Origin: AP-15 sp963702685
Lineage (GTDB): Bacteria; Pseudomonadota; Alphaproteobacteria; ATCC43930; CGMCC-115725
DNA: 64,000 bases
Assembly (NCBI GenBank): GCA_963702685.1
Contig: CAVPDQ010000027.1
Location: forward strand, 124,001-188,000
Reading direction: 5' to 3'
Shown here: one piece after another, positions 53,993 through 61,825 of the stretch
Layout of the letters: each line of letters starts with the position of its first letter
Position numbering within the stretch: the stretch's first letter is position 1
Notes under the pieces: model-generated
What the model saw: only the letters and a program-made list of their open reading frames with translations
Databases searched by the model: none
What the model was told of the DNA's origin: nothing
Translations under genes and position numbers: made by a program

Positions 53993-54361
53993 ATGACCAA
54001 GCGCATCCTGGTCGTCGAGGACACCGAGGACAACCGGCGCATCATCCGCGATTTGCTGTCGAGCGTCGGCTACGAGCTGATCGAGGCGGTGGACGGCGCC
54101 GAGGGCGTGGCGCTGGCGCAAAAGGAGCGGCCCGACCTTATTCTGATGGACATTCAATTGCCGGTCATCGACGGCTACGAGGCGACCCGGCAAATCCGCG
54201 CCATCCCCGACCTCGACAAGGTGCCGATCATCGCGGTCACGTCCTATGCGCTCTCCGGCGACGAGGCGAAGACCCGCGCGGCCGGCTGCGACGGCTATGT
54301 CGCCAAGCCTTTCAGCCCGCGCCAGCTGCTCGCCAAAATCCGCGAATTCCTGCCCGAATAG
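53993..54361 (+). CDS. divK: Single-domain response regulator, DivK-like
   Basis: This 122-residue receiver protein has Asp9-Asp10-type acidic residues in ILVVEDTEDN, the phosphoacceptor Asp53 in DLILMDIQLPVIDGYEAT, the threonine switch in AVTSYAL and Lys105 in GYVAKPFSP. It has no output domain. The sequence pattern, especially MTKRILVVEDTEDNRRIIRD, matches DivK of alphaproteobacterial cell-cycle circuits, and in many relatives divK precedes the diguanylate-cyclase gene pleD. Here a receiver-nucleotidyl cyclase gene follows, with a GxxExxY element between them. Confidence 0.8.
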   Translation: MTKRILVVEDTEDNRRIIRDLLSSVGYELIEAVDGAEGVALAQKERPDLILMDIQLPVIDGYEATRQIRAIPDLDKVPIIAVTSYALSGDEAKTRAAGCDGYVAKPFSPRQLLAKIREFLPE

Positions 54362-54370
54362 AAAGGTAAA

Positions 54371-54839
54371 TTTTCACCGCAGGGGGACGCAAAGGACTTC
54401 GCGGAGGACGCCGGGATTGACCGAGAATGAGATGGGCAGCGCAATTATTGTGGCGGCGATGAAGGTCCATACTGTCGTTGGGCCTGGGCTGCTCGAAAGC
54501 GCATACGAGACCTGCCTGCTCTACGAGTTCGAAAAGCAGGTTCTGCCGGTGCGCCGGCAGGTCATCATCCCGCTTCGTTATGACAATCTGACTATCGACA
54601 ACGGTTACCGAGTCGATCTTCTCGTCGGTGACCGGGTCGTGGTCGAGCTGAAAGCCGTCGAGAAGATCCTTCCCGTTCATCGAGCTCAGCTCCTCAGCTA
54701 TCTCCGCCTCGGCGGCTTCAAGCTCGGCTATTTGCTGAATTTTCATGTCGCCCATTTGCGCGATGGCATCGTCAGGATGGTCAATGGCCTTTGAGCCTTC
54801 GCGTCCACCGCGCGATCCTCTGCGACCATTGCGGTGAAA
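54371..54839. mobile_element. GxxExxY element with imperfect inverted termini
   Basis: The ends are inverted repeats of about 42-44 bases: the left begins TTTTCACCGCAGGGGGACG at 54371, and the right end, reversed, begins TTTCACCGCAATGGTCGC at 54839, with shared GCGGxGGACGC at the inner side. Only one gene, GxxExxY, lies between them. The unit sits between the divK-like and receiver-cyclase genes, splitting an otherwise compact pair. A second, decayed unit with the same right end lies upstream at about 53749-53975. No transposase is present, so mobility would depend on another enzyme. Confidence 0.5.
54417..54794 (+). CDS. GxxExxY family protein
   Basis: This 125-residue protein starts TTG 54417 (MTENEMGSAIIVAAMKVHTV) behind GCGGAGGACG and carries the family motif GPGLLESAYETCLLYEFEKQ, then a PD-(D/E)XK-like core GYRVDLLVGDRVVVELKAVE. 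The aspartate of YRVDLL and the ExK of VELKAV are spaced as in nuclease folds. The family is widespread, has no established function, and is usually found as lone genes. It lies within inverted repeats here. ATG 54432 would be an alternative start but removes the conserved TENE segment. Confidence 0.82.
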   Translation: MTENEMGSAIIVAAMKVHTVVGPGLLESAYETCLLYEFEKQVLPVRRQVIIPLRYDNLTIDNGYRVDLLVGDRVVVELKAVEKILPVHRAQLLSYLRLGGFKLGYLLNFHVAHLRDGIVRMVNGL

Positions 54840-54849
54840 GGTTTAATTT

Positions 54850-55989
54850 ATGCACGAGCCGCCGCTGATCCTCGTCGTCGATGATGTGACGGACAATGTC
54901 GAGATCCTGGAGATGCGGCTCGCAAGCCAGGGCTACGCGGTCGCGACCGCGAGCGACGGCGCCGAGGCCCTAGACAAGACCCGCGAGCTGCGGCCCGACC
55001 TTGTATTGCTCGACATCATGATGCCGGGGCTCGACGGCATCGAAACGGTGAGGCGGCTCAAGGCCGATCCGTCGCTGCCGTTCATCCCGGTCATTCTGGT
55101 CACCGCGCGGACCGATGCCGAGGATGTCGTCGCCGGCCTCGAAAGCGGTGGCGACGACTATTTGACCAAGCCCGTCGATCACGCGGCGCTGATGGCGCGG
55201 GTGCGCGCGATGCTGCGGATCAAGGCGCTGCAGGACACCGTGCGGCAGCAAAAGGAACAGCTCGAGGCACAGGCGGCGGAGCTCGAAGGCTGGAACCGGA
55301 CGCTCGAGAGGCGCGTCGCGGCGCAGCTCGGCGAAATCGAGCGGGTCGGGCGCCTAAAGCGGTTTTTGGCGCCGCAGCTCGCCGAATTGATCGTCGCCAA
55401 AGGCGAGGACAGCATCCTCGACCTGCATCGCCGCGACATCGTCGTGGTGTTTTGCGACCTGCGCGGCTTCACCGCCTTTGCCGAAACGGCGGAGCCCGAA
55501 GAGGTCATCGCCTTGCTGCGCGATTACCATGCCGCGCTCGGGCCGCTGGTCGGCCGGTTCGAGGGGACTCTCGACCGCTTTTTCGGCGACGGGCTGATGG
55601 TCTTTTTCAACGACCCTTTGCCTTGCCCCGACCCGGCGGCGCGGGCCGTGTGCATGGCGCTCGAAATGCGCGAAGCCGCCGCCGGGCTGCTCGTGCGGTG
55701 GCGCCGTCAGGGCCGCCAGCTCGGCTTTGGCGTCGGGGTGGCGCAGGGCTTTGCGACGCTGGGCCGGATCGGCTTTGACGAGCGCATCGACTACACCGCG
55801 ATCGGCACCGTCTCAAACCTCGCGGCACGGCTTTGCGCCGAGGCCGGCGACGGGCAAATCCTGGTGAGCGAGCGCATCGCCGCCGCGCTCGACGGCATCG
55901 CCCGATGCGAGCCGCTGGGCGAAGTGAGCCTCAAGGGCTTTAGCCGCCCGGTCGCGGTGGCCAACGTGCTCGGCCTCGCTGCGCACTAA
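54850..55989 (+). CDS. Receiver domain fused to class III adenylate/guanylate cyclase
   Basis: This 379-residue protein has an N-terminal receiver (Asp11-Asp12, phosphoacceptor Asp55 in LLDIMMPG, Lys107), a coiled-coil linker at about 125-165, and a class III cyclase domain from about 195. Metal ligands are Asp203 in VVFCDLRGFTAF and Asp247 in RFFGDGLMVFF. Asn323 and Arg327 in VSNLAARL fit the transition-state pair. The purine-selecting lysine position reads Arg243, and the aspartate position reads Thr320, a feature of class IIIb cyclases. It should make cAMP in response to phosphorylation; nucleotide specificity is uncertain. Confidence 0.88.
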   Translation: MHEPPLILVVDDVTDNVEILEMRLASQGYAVATASDGAEALDKTRELRPDLVLLDIMMPGLDGIETVRRLKADPSLPFIPVILVTARTDAEDVVAGLESGGDDYLTKPVDHAALMARVRAMLRIKALQDTVRQQKEQLEAQAAELEGWNRTLERRVAAQLGEIERVGRLKRFLAPQLAELIVAKGEDSILDLHRRDIVVVFCDLRGFTAFAETAEPEEVIALLRDYHAALGPLVGRFEGTLDRFFGDGLMVFFNDPLPCPDPAARAVCMALEMREAAAGLLVRWRRQGRQLGFGVGVAQGFATLGRIGFDERIDYTAIGTVSNLAARLCAEAGDGQILVSERIAAALDGIARCEPLGEVSLKGFSRPVAVANVLGLAAH

Positions 55990-56017
55990 AGCGGGTTCCG
56001 ATCAAATTGCACCGTGC

Positions 56018-56137
56018 TCACCCCCTCCCAAACCCTCCCCCACCAAGGGCCCACCAAGGGGGAGGGCCTTGATCAGCAGGGAGGGGCTTTGTGCTCCCGC
56101 CCCCTCGATGGGGGCGGGTCGGGGTGGGGGTGAGGCG
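56018..56137. repeat. Palindromic intergenic repeat, copy D (compound)
   Basis: The stretch starts CTCACCCCCTCCC and ends GGGGTGGGGGTGAG, an inverted pair enclosing further palindromes (CCCTCCCCCACC with GGGGGAGGGC, and CCCGCCCCC with GGGGGCGGG). It is a compound member of the family seen at 3981 and 34990 and lies between the convergent cyclase and pheT genes, where it may also act as a terminator. Confidence 0.65.
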
Positions 56138-56180
56138 TCGCCGAGTGCGTCGACCCGGTCGAAAACCGCTCTGAACCCGC

Positions 56181-58568
56181 TCAGCCGCGCAACCGGCCGG
56201 CGGTCGCTTTTTCGACTTGCGCCACGAGCCGCTTTGAAAAACCCTCGATCTCGGCGTCGGTCAGGGTGTGGTCGTGGGGTTGCAGCACCGCGGTGATCGC
56301 CAACGATTTTTTGCCGGGAGGGAGCCCCGCACCCTCGTAGACGTCGAACAGGCGAATCTCGGCGACGAGCTTTCTATCGACGGCGCGGGCGGCGCGCAGC
56401 AGCGTCTCGGCCACCAGCCCGCGATCGACGACAAAGGCGAAATCGCGTTCGATCGGCTGGAATACCGAGAGATGGAGCGGCGGCCTGGCGCGGCCGACGC
56501 GTGCTTCGGGCACCGCGTCGAGATAGGCTTCGAAGGCGACGGCCGGCGGGCGGAGATCGAGCGCTGCGAGCAACGAGGGATGCAGCTCGCCGAAATAGCC
56601 CAGGATTTTTGGTCCGAGCCGCAGGGTGCCGGCACGGCCCGGATGGTACCAGGCGGGCGGATCGCCCGCCGCCTGCAGGTTTTCCGCGGGCGCGCCCATC
56701 GCGGCCAGCGCAACGAGCGCATCGGCCTTGACGTCGTAAAGATCGGCCGACCGCGCTGGAGCGCGCCAATGCTTGGGGCCCGTCTGCCCGGCGCGCAGCC
56801 CGGCGGCGACGAGCGCCTGGCCCGCGGGCGTATCGTCGCGATAGGCCGGCCCCACTTCGAACAGCGCCACATCGGCAAAACCGCGATCGGCATTGCGCCG
56901 CACGGCCGCAGCAAGGCTCGGCAGCAGTGACGGCCGCATCTGGTCGAGATCGGCGCTGATCGGGTTTGCCAGGCGCAATTCGGGCTTCGCACCACCGAAC
57001 AGCTCGGCCTCGCGCGCGGCGACGAACGAAAATGCCACCGTCTCGGTGAGTCCACGCTCAGCCAGGCTGCGGCGCACCAGCTCGACCCGCCGCATCGCCG
57101 GCTTTAGCGCCGGGCGCGGCAGCGCGCTCGCGCGCGCCAACGGCACGGCCGGGATCTGGTCGTAGCCCTCGACGCGCAGCACTTCCTCGACGAGATCGGC
57201 CTCGCCCTCGATGTCGCCGCGCCATGAGGGCGGCACGACAGCGAGATTGCCGCCTGCTCCGCTTTCGACCGAGAAGCCCAGGCTTTCGAGGATCGCCGCC
57301 GACCGCTCCGGCGCCACGGCGAGCCCGCCGAGGCTCGCCGGCCGCTCGGCGCGCAGCACATAGCGCCGGCGCCACTGCGGCGCTTCACCGGCGGTGACGA
57401 CCTCGGAGGCTTCGCCGCCGCACGCGTCGAGCACGAGGCGGGTGGCGATTTCGAGCCCGGCGGCGACAAACGCCGGGTCGAGGCCACGCTCGAAGCGGTA
57501 GCGCGCATCGCTCGAAATATTGAGCCGCCGCCCGGTCGCGGCGGTGCGCACCGGGTCGAACAACGCCGCCTCGATAAAGACTTCGGTCGTCGCCGCGGTG
57601 CAGCCGGTGGCCTCGCCGCCGATCACCCCGCCGAGGCTCTGGACGCCGCGCATGTCGGCAATCGCGGTGATTTCGGAGTCGAGCGTGTATTCCCGGCCAT
57701 CGAGCGCCAGCAGGGTCTCGCCCGGCCGTGCGAACCGCACCGTCAGGCTGCCGGCGAGCCGGCCGGCGTCGAACACGTGCAGCGGACGGTCGAGGTCGAA
57801 GGTCAGGAAATTGGTGATGTCGACCAGGGCGGAGATCGGCCGCAAGCCGATCGCTTCGAGGCGGGCGCGCAGCCAGGCCGGGCTCGGCCCGTTCTTCACG
57901 CCACGCAGATGGCGCCCGAGGAACAGCGGGCAGGCGGTGCAGTCCTCGATCGCGATCCCGATCGGCGAGCGAAAACGCCCGGCGACCGGCGTCGTGTCGA
58001 GCGGTTTCAGATGCCCGATGCCCGAGGCCGCGAGATCGCGTGCAATGCCGCGCACACCCAGGCAATCGGCCCGGTTGGGTGTCACCTTGATGTCGATGAC
58101 CGGATCGCCAAGCCCGAGCAGATCGGCATACCGCGCGCCGACCGGTGCGCCGGGCGGCAATTCGATGATGCCGGCGTGATCCTCGCCCTGCGCCAGCTCT
58201 GCCGCCGACATCAGCATTCCCTTCGAGGCGACGCCGCGGATCGAAGTCTCGCTCAGCGCCGCGCCGGTCTTCGGGATGCGCACCCCGGCCGGGCCGAACA
58301 CTCCTTTCATGCCGGTCCGCGCATTTGGCGCGCCGCACACGACCTGCACCTTGCCGGCGCCGGCATCGACGACGCAGACCCGGAGCCGGTCGGCATTGGG
58401 GTGCGGCTCGGCGCTGACGATTTCGGCGACAACAAAGCCGTCGAGCGCTGCCGCGCGGTCCTCGACGCCGTCGACATCGTGGCCGAGCATGACCAGCCGC
58501 TCGACGATCGCGGCGAGCGCCGCCTCGGTGTCGAGATGCGTCTTGAGCCAGCCGAGCGTGGTTTTCAT
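56181..58568 (-). CDS. pheT: Phenylalanine-tRNA ligase beta subunit
   Basis: This 795-residue subunit starts MKTTLGWLKTHLDTEAALAA, has the tRNA-binding domain (AEPHPNADRLRVCVVDAGAG), the B3/B4 editing region, the B5 domain (VSLGGLAVAPERSAAILESL area) and the C-terminal anticodon-binding FDX-ACB domain (LFDVYEGAGLPPGKKSLAIT). ATG 58568 overlaps the pheS stop by 4 bases. The length is usual and the frame is unbroken. With PheS it charges tRNA-Phe in an alpha2-beta2 complex. Confidence 0.96.
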   Translation of the reverse strand: MKTTLGWLKTHLDTEAALAAIVERLVMLGHDVDGVEDRAAALDGFVVAEIVSAEPHPNADRLRVCVVDAGAGKVQVVCGAPNARTGMKGVFGPAGVRIPKTGAALSETSIRGVASKGMLMSAAELAQGEDHAGIIELPPGAPVGARYADLLGLGDPVIDIKVTPNRADCLGVRGIARDLAASGIGHLKPLDTTPVAGRFRSPIGIAIEDCTACPLFLGRHLRGVKNGPSPAWLRARLEAIGLRPISALVDITNFLTFDLDRPLHVFDAGRLAGSLTVRFARPGETLLALDGREYTLDSEITAIADMRGVQSLGGVIGGEATGCTAATTEVFIEAALFDPVRTAATGRRLNISSDARYRFERGLDPAFVAAGLEIATRLVLDACGGEASEVVTAGEAPQWRRRYVLRAERPASLGGLAVAPERSAAILESLGFSVESGAGGNLAVVPPSWRGDIEGEADLVEEVLRVEGYDQIPAVPLARASALPRPALKPAMRRVELVRRSLAERGLTETVAFSFVAAREAELFGGAKPELRLANPISADLDQMRPSLLPSLAAAVRRNADRGFADVALFEVGPAYRDDTPAGQALVAAGLRAGQTGPKHWRAPARSADLYDVKADALVALAAMGAPAENLQAAGDPPAWYHPGRAGTLRLGPKILGYFGELHPSLLAALDLRPPAVAFEAYLDAVPEARVGRARPPLHLSVFQPIERDFAFVVDRGLVAETLLRAARAVDRKLVAEIRLFDVYEGAGLPPGKKSLAITAVLQPHDHTLTDAEIEGFSKRLVAQVEKATAGRLRG

Positions 58569-59659
58569 CCCGAGACCCCGCGGACGAGCGAGGGGATGTC
58601 GAGCGGCACAAAGCCGTAATGGCGCAGCCAGCGCAGATCGGAATCGTAAAAGGCGCGCAGATCGGGAATGCCGTATTTCAACATCGCGACCCGCTCGATG
58701 CCCATGCCGAAGGCAAAGCCCTGATAGATCGCGGGATCGATGCCGCAATTCTTCAGCACCTTCGGGTGAACCATGCCGCTGCCGAGGATTTCGAGCCAGC
58801 CGCCGCCGGCGCCGATCTTCAATTCGCCGCCCGCCCGCGAGCAGCCGATATCGACCTCGGCCGATGGCTCGGTAAACGGGAAATAGCTCGGGCGAAACCG
58901 CACCGGCAAATCGTCGAGGCCGAAAAACGCCCGGCAGAACTCGATCAGGCAGCCTTTCAAATGCCCCATATGGGTCGCCCGGTCGATCACCAGCCCCTCG
59001 ACCTGGTGAAACATCGGCGAGTGGGTGGCGTCGTGGTCGCAGCGAAAGGTCCGCCCCGGCACGATGATGCGGATCGGCGGCGGCTCTTTCAGCATCGTGC
59101 GGATCTGCACCGGCGAGGTGTGGGTGCGCAGGACGAGGCGGGTGCCGTCGGCGCGCTCGGGCAGGTAGAAGGTGTCGTGCTCCTGCCGTGCGGGATGCTC
59201 GGGCGGGATGTTGAGCGCGGTAAAATTGTAGAAATCCTCCTCGATATGCGGCCCCTCGGCGACCGCAAACCCCATTTCGCCAAAGATCGCGACGATCTCG
59301 TCGATCGTCTGGCTGATCGGATGAATGCGGCCCCCGCCGGCCAACGGCACCGGCAAGGTCACATCGGCGCGCTCACCGGCGAGCCGTTCGGTGAGCGCCG
59401 CCCGGCCGAGCTCGTCGGCGCGGGTGTCGATTGCTTCGGTCAGCCGGTCCTTGACGCGGTTGAGCTCGAGCCCGTAGGCGCGCCGCGCCTCCGGCGCCAG
59501 CTCGCCGAGCCGGCGCATCGCCGAGGTCAGCGCGCCGCGCCGCCCGAGATATTTGACCCGGATTTCTTCGAGCGCTTCGGGCGATGCCGCTGCCGCGATC
59601 TCGCCGGTCGCGGTTTCGATCAGCTGGTTGGGGTCATTCAAGGTAAGGTCGTCGTTCAT
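58565..59659 (-). CDS. pheS: Phenylalanine-tRNA ligase alpha subunit
   Basis: This 364-residue subunit has the N-terminal coiled coil (VKYLGRRGALTSAMRRLGEL), class II motif 2 (PGRTFRCDHDATHSPMFHQV) and motif 3 (YQGFAFGMGIERVAMLKYG). I chose ATG 59659 (MNDDLTLNDPNQLIETATGE) rather than the open frame's first ATG at 59686, which would start inside the attenuator-like hairpin. It overlaps pheT by 4 bases. It forms the catalytic half of the enzyme. Confidence 0.96.
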   Translation of the reverse strand: MNDDLTLNDPNQLIETATGEIAAAASPEALEEIRVKYLGRRGALTSAMRRLGELAPEARRAYGLELNRVKDRLTEAIDTRADELGRAALTERLAGERADVTLPVPLAGGGRIHPISQTIDEIVAIFGEMGFAVAEGPHIEEDFYNFTALNIPPEHPARQEHDTFYLPERADGTRLVLRTHTSPVQIRTMLKEPPPIRIIVPGRTFRCDHDATHSPMFHQVEGLVIDRATHMGHLKGCLIEFCRAFFGLDDLPVRFRPSYFPFTEPSAEVDIGCSRAGGELKIGAGGGWLEILGSGMVHPKVLKNCGIDPAIYQGFAFGMGIERVAMLKYGIPDLRAFYDSDLRWLRHYGFVPLDIPSLVRGVSG

Positions 59660-59684
59660 GCTCGAATTTCCGAATGCGCAAATC

Positions 59685-59712
59685 AAAAGGGGCCGAGCAA
59701 TGCGGCCCCTTT
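59685..59712 (-). promoter_or_regulatory. Attenuator-like hairpin upstream of pheST
   Basis: On the minus strand AAAGGGGCCG-cattgc-TCGGCCCCTTTT forms a strong stem with a T-rich tail (TTTTGATTT), between rplT and pheS. It begins 25 bases before the pheS start. It looks like a rho-independent terminator that would reduce read-through from the ribosomal protein genes into pheST. In enterobacteria pheST is attenuated by a phenylalanine-rich leader peptide; no such peptide is evident in this gap. Confidence 0.6.
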
Positions 59713-59802
59713 ATGCCTCGAATTCGGCTGCGCGCGGGGCCTAGCAGGCGGTCCCGGCGGTAAATCGCGCGTCGCTGCCGATCGCCCGGCTCATTTTTTC
59801 GC

Positions 59803-60186
59803 TCAGGCTGCCGCGGCGACGGGCGGCGCCGCGGCGAGCGCGGATTGTGCGGTCGCGGCGATCGCCTGGAAGGCTTCGGGCTCGCGCACCGCGATATCCG
59901 ACAACACCTTGCGGTCGAGGTCGAGGCCGGCGAGCTTCATCCCGTGCATGAATTGCGAATAGGTCAGCCCGTGCTCGCGCGCGCCGGCATTGATCCGCTG
60001 GATCCACAACCCGCGGAAATCGCGCTTCCTGTTGCGCCGGTCGCGATAGGCATAGCGCAGCGCCTTCTCGACCTTTTCGATCGCGATCCGGTAGGCGGTG
60101 CTGCCGCGCCCGCGATAGCCCTTGGCGAGCCCCAGGATTTTCTTGTGGCGGGCGTGGGTCGTGATCCCGCGTTTGACGCGCGCCAT
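59803..60186 (-). CDS. rplT: 50S ribosomal protein L20
   Basis: This 127-residue protein starts MARVKRGITTHARHKKILGL and contains KGYRGRGSTAYRIAIEKVEK and RDFRGLWIQRINAGAREHGL, the canonical L20 sequence. The C-terminal tail (AAATAQSALAAAPPVAAAA) is an alanine-rich extension beyond the core of about 118 residues. It follows rpmI by 3 bases. It binds 23S rRNA and, in some bacteria, represses its own operon. Confidence 0.97.
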   Translation of the reverse strand: MARVKRGITTHARHKKILGLAKGYRGRGSTAYRIAIEKVEKALRYAYRDRRNRKRDFRGLWIQRINAGAREHGLTYSQFMHGMKLAGLDLDRKVLSDIAVREPEAFQAIAATAQSALAAAPPVAAAA

Positions 60187-60189
60187 GGC

Positions 60190-60393
60190 TCAGCCTCGCA
60201 GATACGGCATGTAGGTCAGCACCAGCTTGGCGTCGCCCGGCTCCATCGTCGTGGTGCCGCGCCGCAGCCGCTTCCCCTGCTTCGATTTGCTGATCAGCCG
60301 GTGGCGCTTGTGGCCCCAGTTGCGCTTGATCTTGCCGGTGGCGGTGCGGCCGAAACGCTTCTTCGCACCACTCTTGGTCTTGAGCTTGGGCAT
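60190..60393 (-). CDS. rpmI: 50S ribosomal protein L35
   Basis: This 67-residue protein reads MPKLKTKSGAKKRFGRTATG with KRHRLISKSKQGKRLRRGTT and ends DAKLVLTYMPYLRG, the canonical L35. ATG 60393 is used; the frame upstream is not conserved. It lies 3 bases ahead of rplT. The usual upstream partner infC is not next to it: a divergent CDGSH gene lies 172 bases away, so the promoter should be in 60394-60564. Confidence 0.96.
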   Translation of the reverse strand: MPKLKTKSGAKKRFGRTATGKIKRNWGHKRHRLISKSKQGKRLRRGTTTMEPGDAKLVLTYMPYLRG

Positions 60394-60564
60394 GCGACAA
60401 TCCTGAACGAAGGCGCGCCTTATAGCGGCGCTCGTCGCCAAAGGCAAGGTGCGCCGCTCGCCCGAGCCGGCTTGTCTGCCGCCCGCCGCTCGCATAGAGT
60501 GCCGCCGCCGGAAGGAAGGAGCACCGGCGCCAGGGGGACGAGAAACCCGGGGGGACGAGAAACG

Positions 60565-60804
60565 ATGGCCGATCCGATACCAGCGCAAAAAGAGCCCTAC
60601 GGCGTCGATGTCGAGGCCGGCAAACGCTATTTCTGGTGCGCCTGCGGACGCAGCGCCGCGCAGCCGTTCTGCGACGGCTCGCACCAGGGCACCGGGCTCG
60701 TCCCGGTCCCGTTCACCGCCGCGGCGAGCGAAGAGGTATGGCTGTGCGGCTGCAAGCAGACCGGTGGCAAACCGTTCTGCGACGGTACCCATAACGGCCT
60801 GTGA
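60565..60804 (+). CDS. Double CDGSH-type iron-sulfur protein
   Basis: This 79-residue protein has two CDGSH motifs: WCACGRSAAQPFCDGSH and LCGCKQTGGKPFCDGTH. Each supplies three cysteines and one histidine for a labile [2Fe-2S] cluster. Tandem-motif bacterial proteins of this size are thought to work in electron transfer or cluster transfer. Its TGA stop overlaps the GTG start of the next gene (GTGA). It is divergent from rpmI. Confidence 0.9.
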   Translation: MADPIPAQKEPYGVDVEAGKRYFWCACGRSAAQPFCDGSHQGTGLVPVPFTAAASEEVWLCGCKQTGGKPFCDGTHNGL

Positions 60805-61352
60805 GGCGGGCTCGGGCCGCGCGGTTCGCGGCGCTCTCGATCGGGCTGGCGGGTGCGGCGGCGTTGTCCGGCTGCGGCATGTCGCTGCCGTTTATGTCGT
60901 CGAAGCCCGCGGTGCCGTGCCCGAGCGCGGTCATCCTGCGGCCGCTCGCCAACACCGCGATCTTTGGCCCGGCGGCCGAGCGCCGCCCCGACAATGTCGC
61001 GTTTTACGGGATTCTCAGCGAGGTCGACGCCAAATGCGTATTTGCCGGCGACAGCGTGCATGAAACGCTCGACGTGATCGTGGTCGGCGAGCGCGCTCCC
61101 GCGGCGCACGGCGATTCGGCCGACTTTACCTATTTCCTCGCCGTCACCGGGCCGGGCCAAGCGGTGCTCAGCAAGAAAAGCTTTACGGTGCGCATCGCCA
61201 TCCCGCCCGGAGAAAAGCGCTCCGGCGTCACCGACCACATCGAAGAGGTGATCCCGCTCGGCGGGCATGCCGGGTCCGACCTCAATATCCGCCTCGGCTT
61301 CCAGCAGACCCCCGAAGTCGTCGATTTCTATAAACACTTCCGCGGCCGCTGA
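60801..61352 (+). CDS. Lipoprotein of unknown function
   Basis: This 183-residue protein has a lipoprotein signal with the lipobox LSGC (ALSIGLAGAAALSGC), then an exported domain with LRPLANTAIFGPAAERRPDN, ILSEVDAKCVFAGDSVHETL and FTYFLAVTGPGQAVLSKKSF, an alternating strand pattern that suggests a beta-sandwich. The GTG start overlaps the CDGSH stop by 4 bases. No family is recognised with confidence. Confidence 0.72.
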   Translation: MRRARAARFAALSIGLAGAAALSGCGMSLPFMSSKPAVPCPSAVILRPLANTAIFGPAAERRPDNVAFYGILSEVDAKCVFAGDSVHETLDVIVVGERAPAAHGDSADFTYFLAVTGPGQAVLSKKSFTVRIAIPPGEKRSGVTDHIEEVIPLGGHAGSDLNIRLGFQQTPEVVDFYKHFRGR

Positions 61353-61391
61353 GCAGCAGCGTTGCCGCGACCCGATGCGGTGGAAGGCGAA

Positions 61392-61817
61392 ATGAGCGAT
61401 TGGAGCCAGGCGACCCGGCCGATCCCGGTGCCGAACGAATGGACGAAGCCGTTCTGGGAAGCGGCAAAGCGCGGCGTTCTGGAGCTGCAACGCTGCCAGC
61501 GCTGCGGGCATTTCCAGCACCCGCCCTATGCGACCTGCACGCGATGCGTCGCGACCGAGCTGAAATTCGAGCCGGTGCGTGGGCAGGGCACGATCTACGC
61601 CTATACGATCATGTACCACACCGGCGACAAGCGTTTCGCACCGGCAGTGCCCTACGCCAGCATCATCGTCGAGCTCGACGACGCGCCCGGCGCGCTGATG
61701 GCCGGCAACCTCCTGGATGCCGAATACACCGAGGCCAAGGTCGGCCGCCGCGTCGAGGTGATTTTCGAGAAACTGAACGACGACATCACCCTGCCGCAGT
61801 TCCGGCTGACGAAATAG
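61392..61817 (+). CDS. Zn-ribbon/OB-fold DUF35 protein
   Basis: This 141-residue protein has a rubredoxin-like zinc ribbon with two CxxC pairs (LQRCQRCGHFQHPPYATC and TRC) and an OB-fold domain (GQGTIYAYTIMYHTGDKRFA, YASIIVELDDAPGALMAG). DUF35 proteins act with thiolase-fold partners as acyl-CoA-binding subunits. A thiolase-fold gene lies 338 bases downstream on the same strand. I chose ATG 61392 (MSDWSQATRPIPVPNEWTKP) rather than 61362. An acyl-CoA-related role is known for the family and inferred here. Confidence 0.85.
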   Translation: MSDWSQATRPIPVPNEWTKPFWEAAKRGVLELQRCQRCGHFQHPPYATCTRCVATELKFEPVRGQGTIYAYTIMYHTGDKRFAPAVPYASIIVELDDAPGALMAGNLLDAEYTEAKVGRRVEVIFEKLNDDITLPQFRLTK

Positions 61818-61825
61818 GAAGCGGA

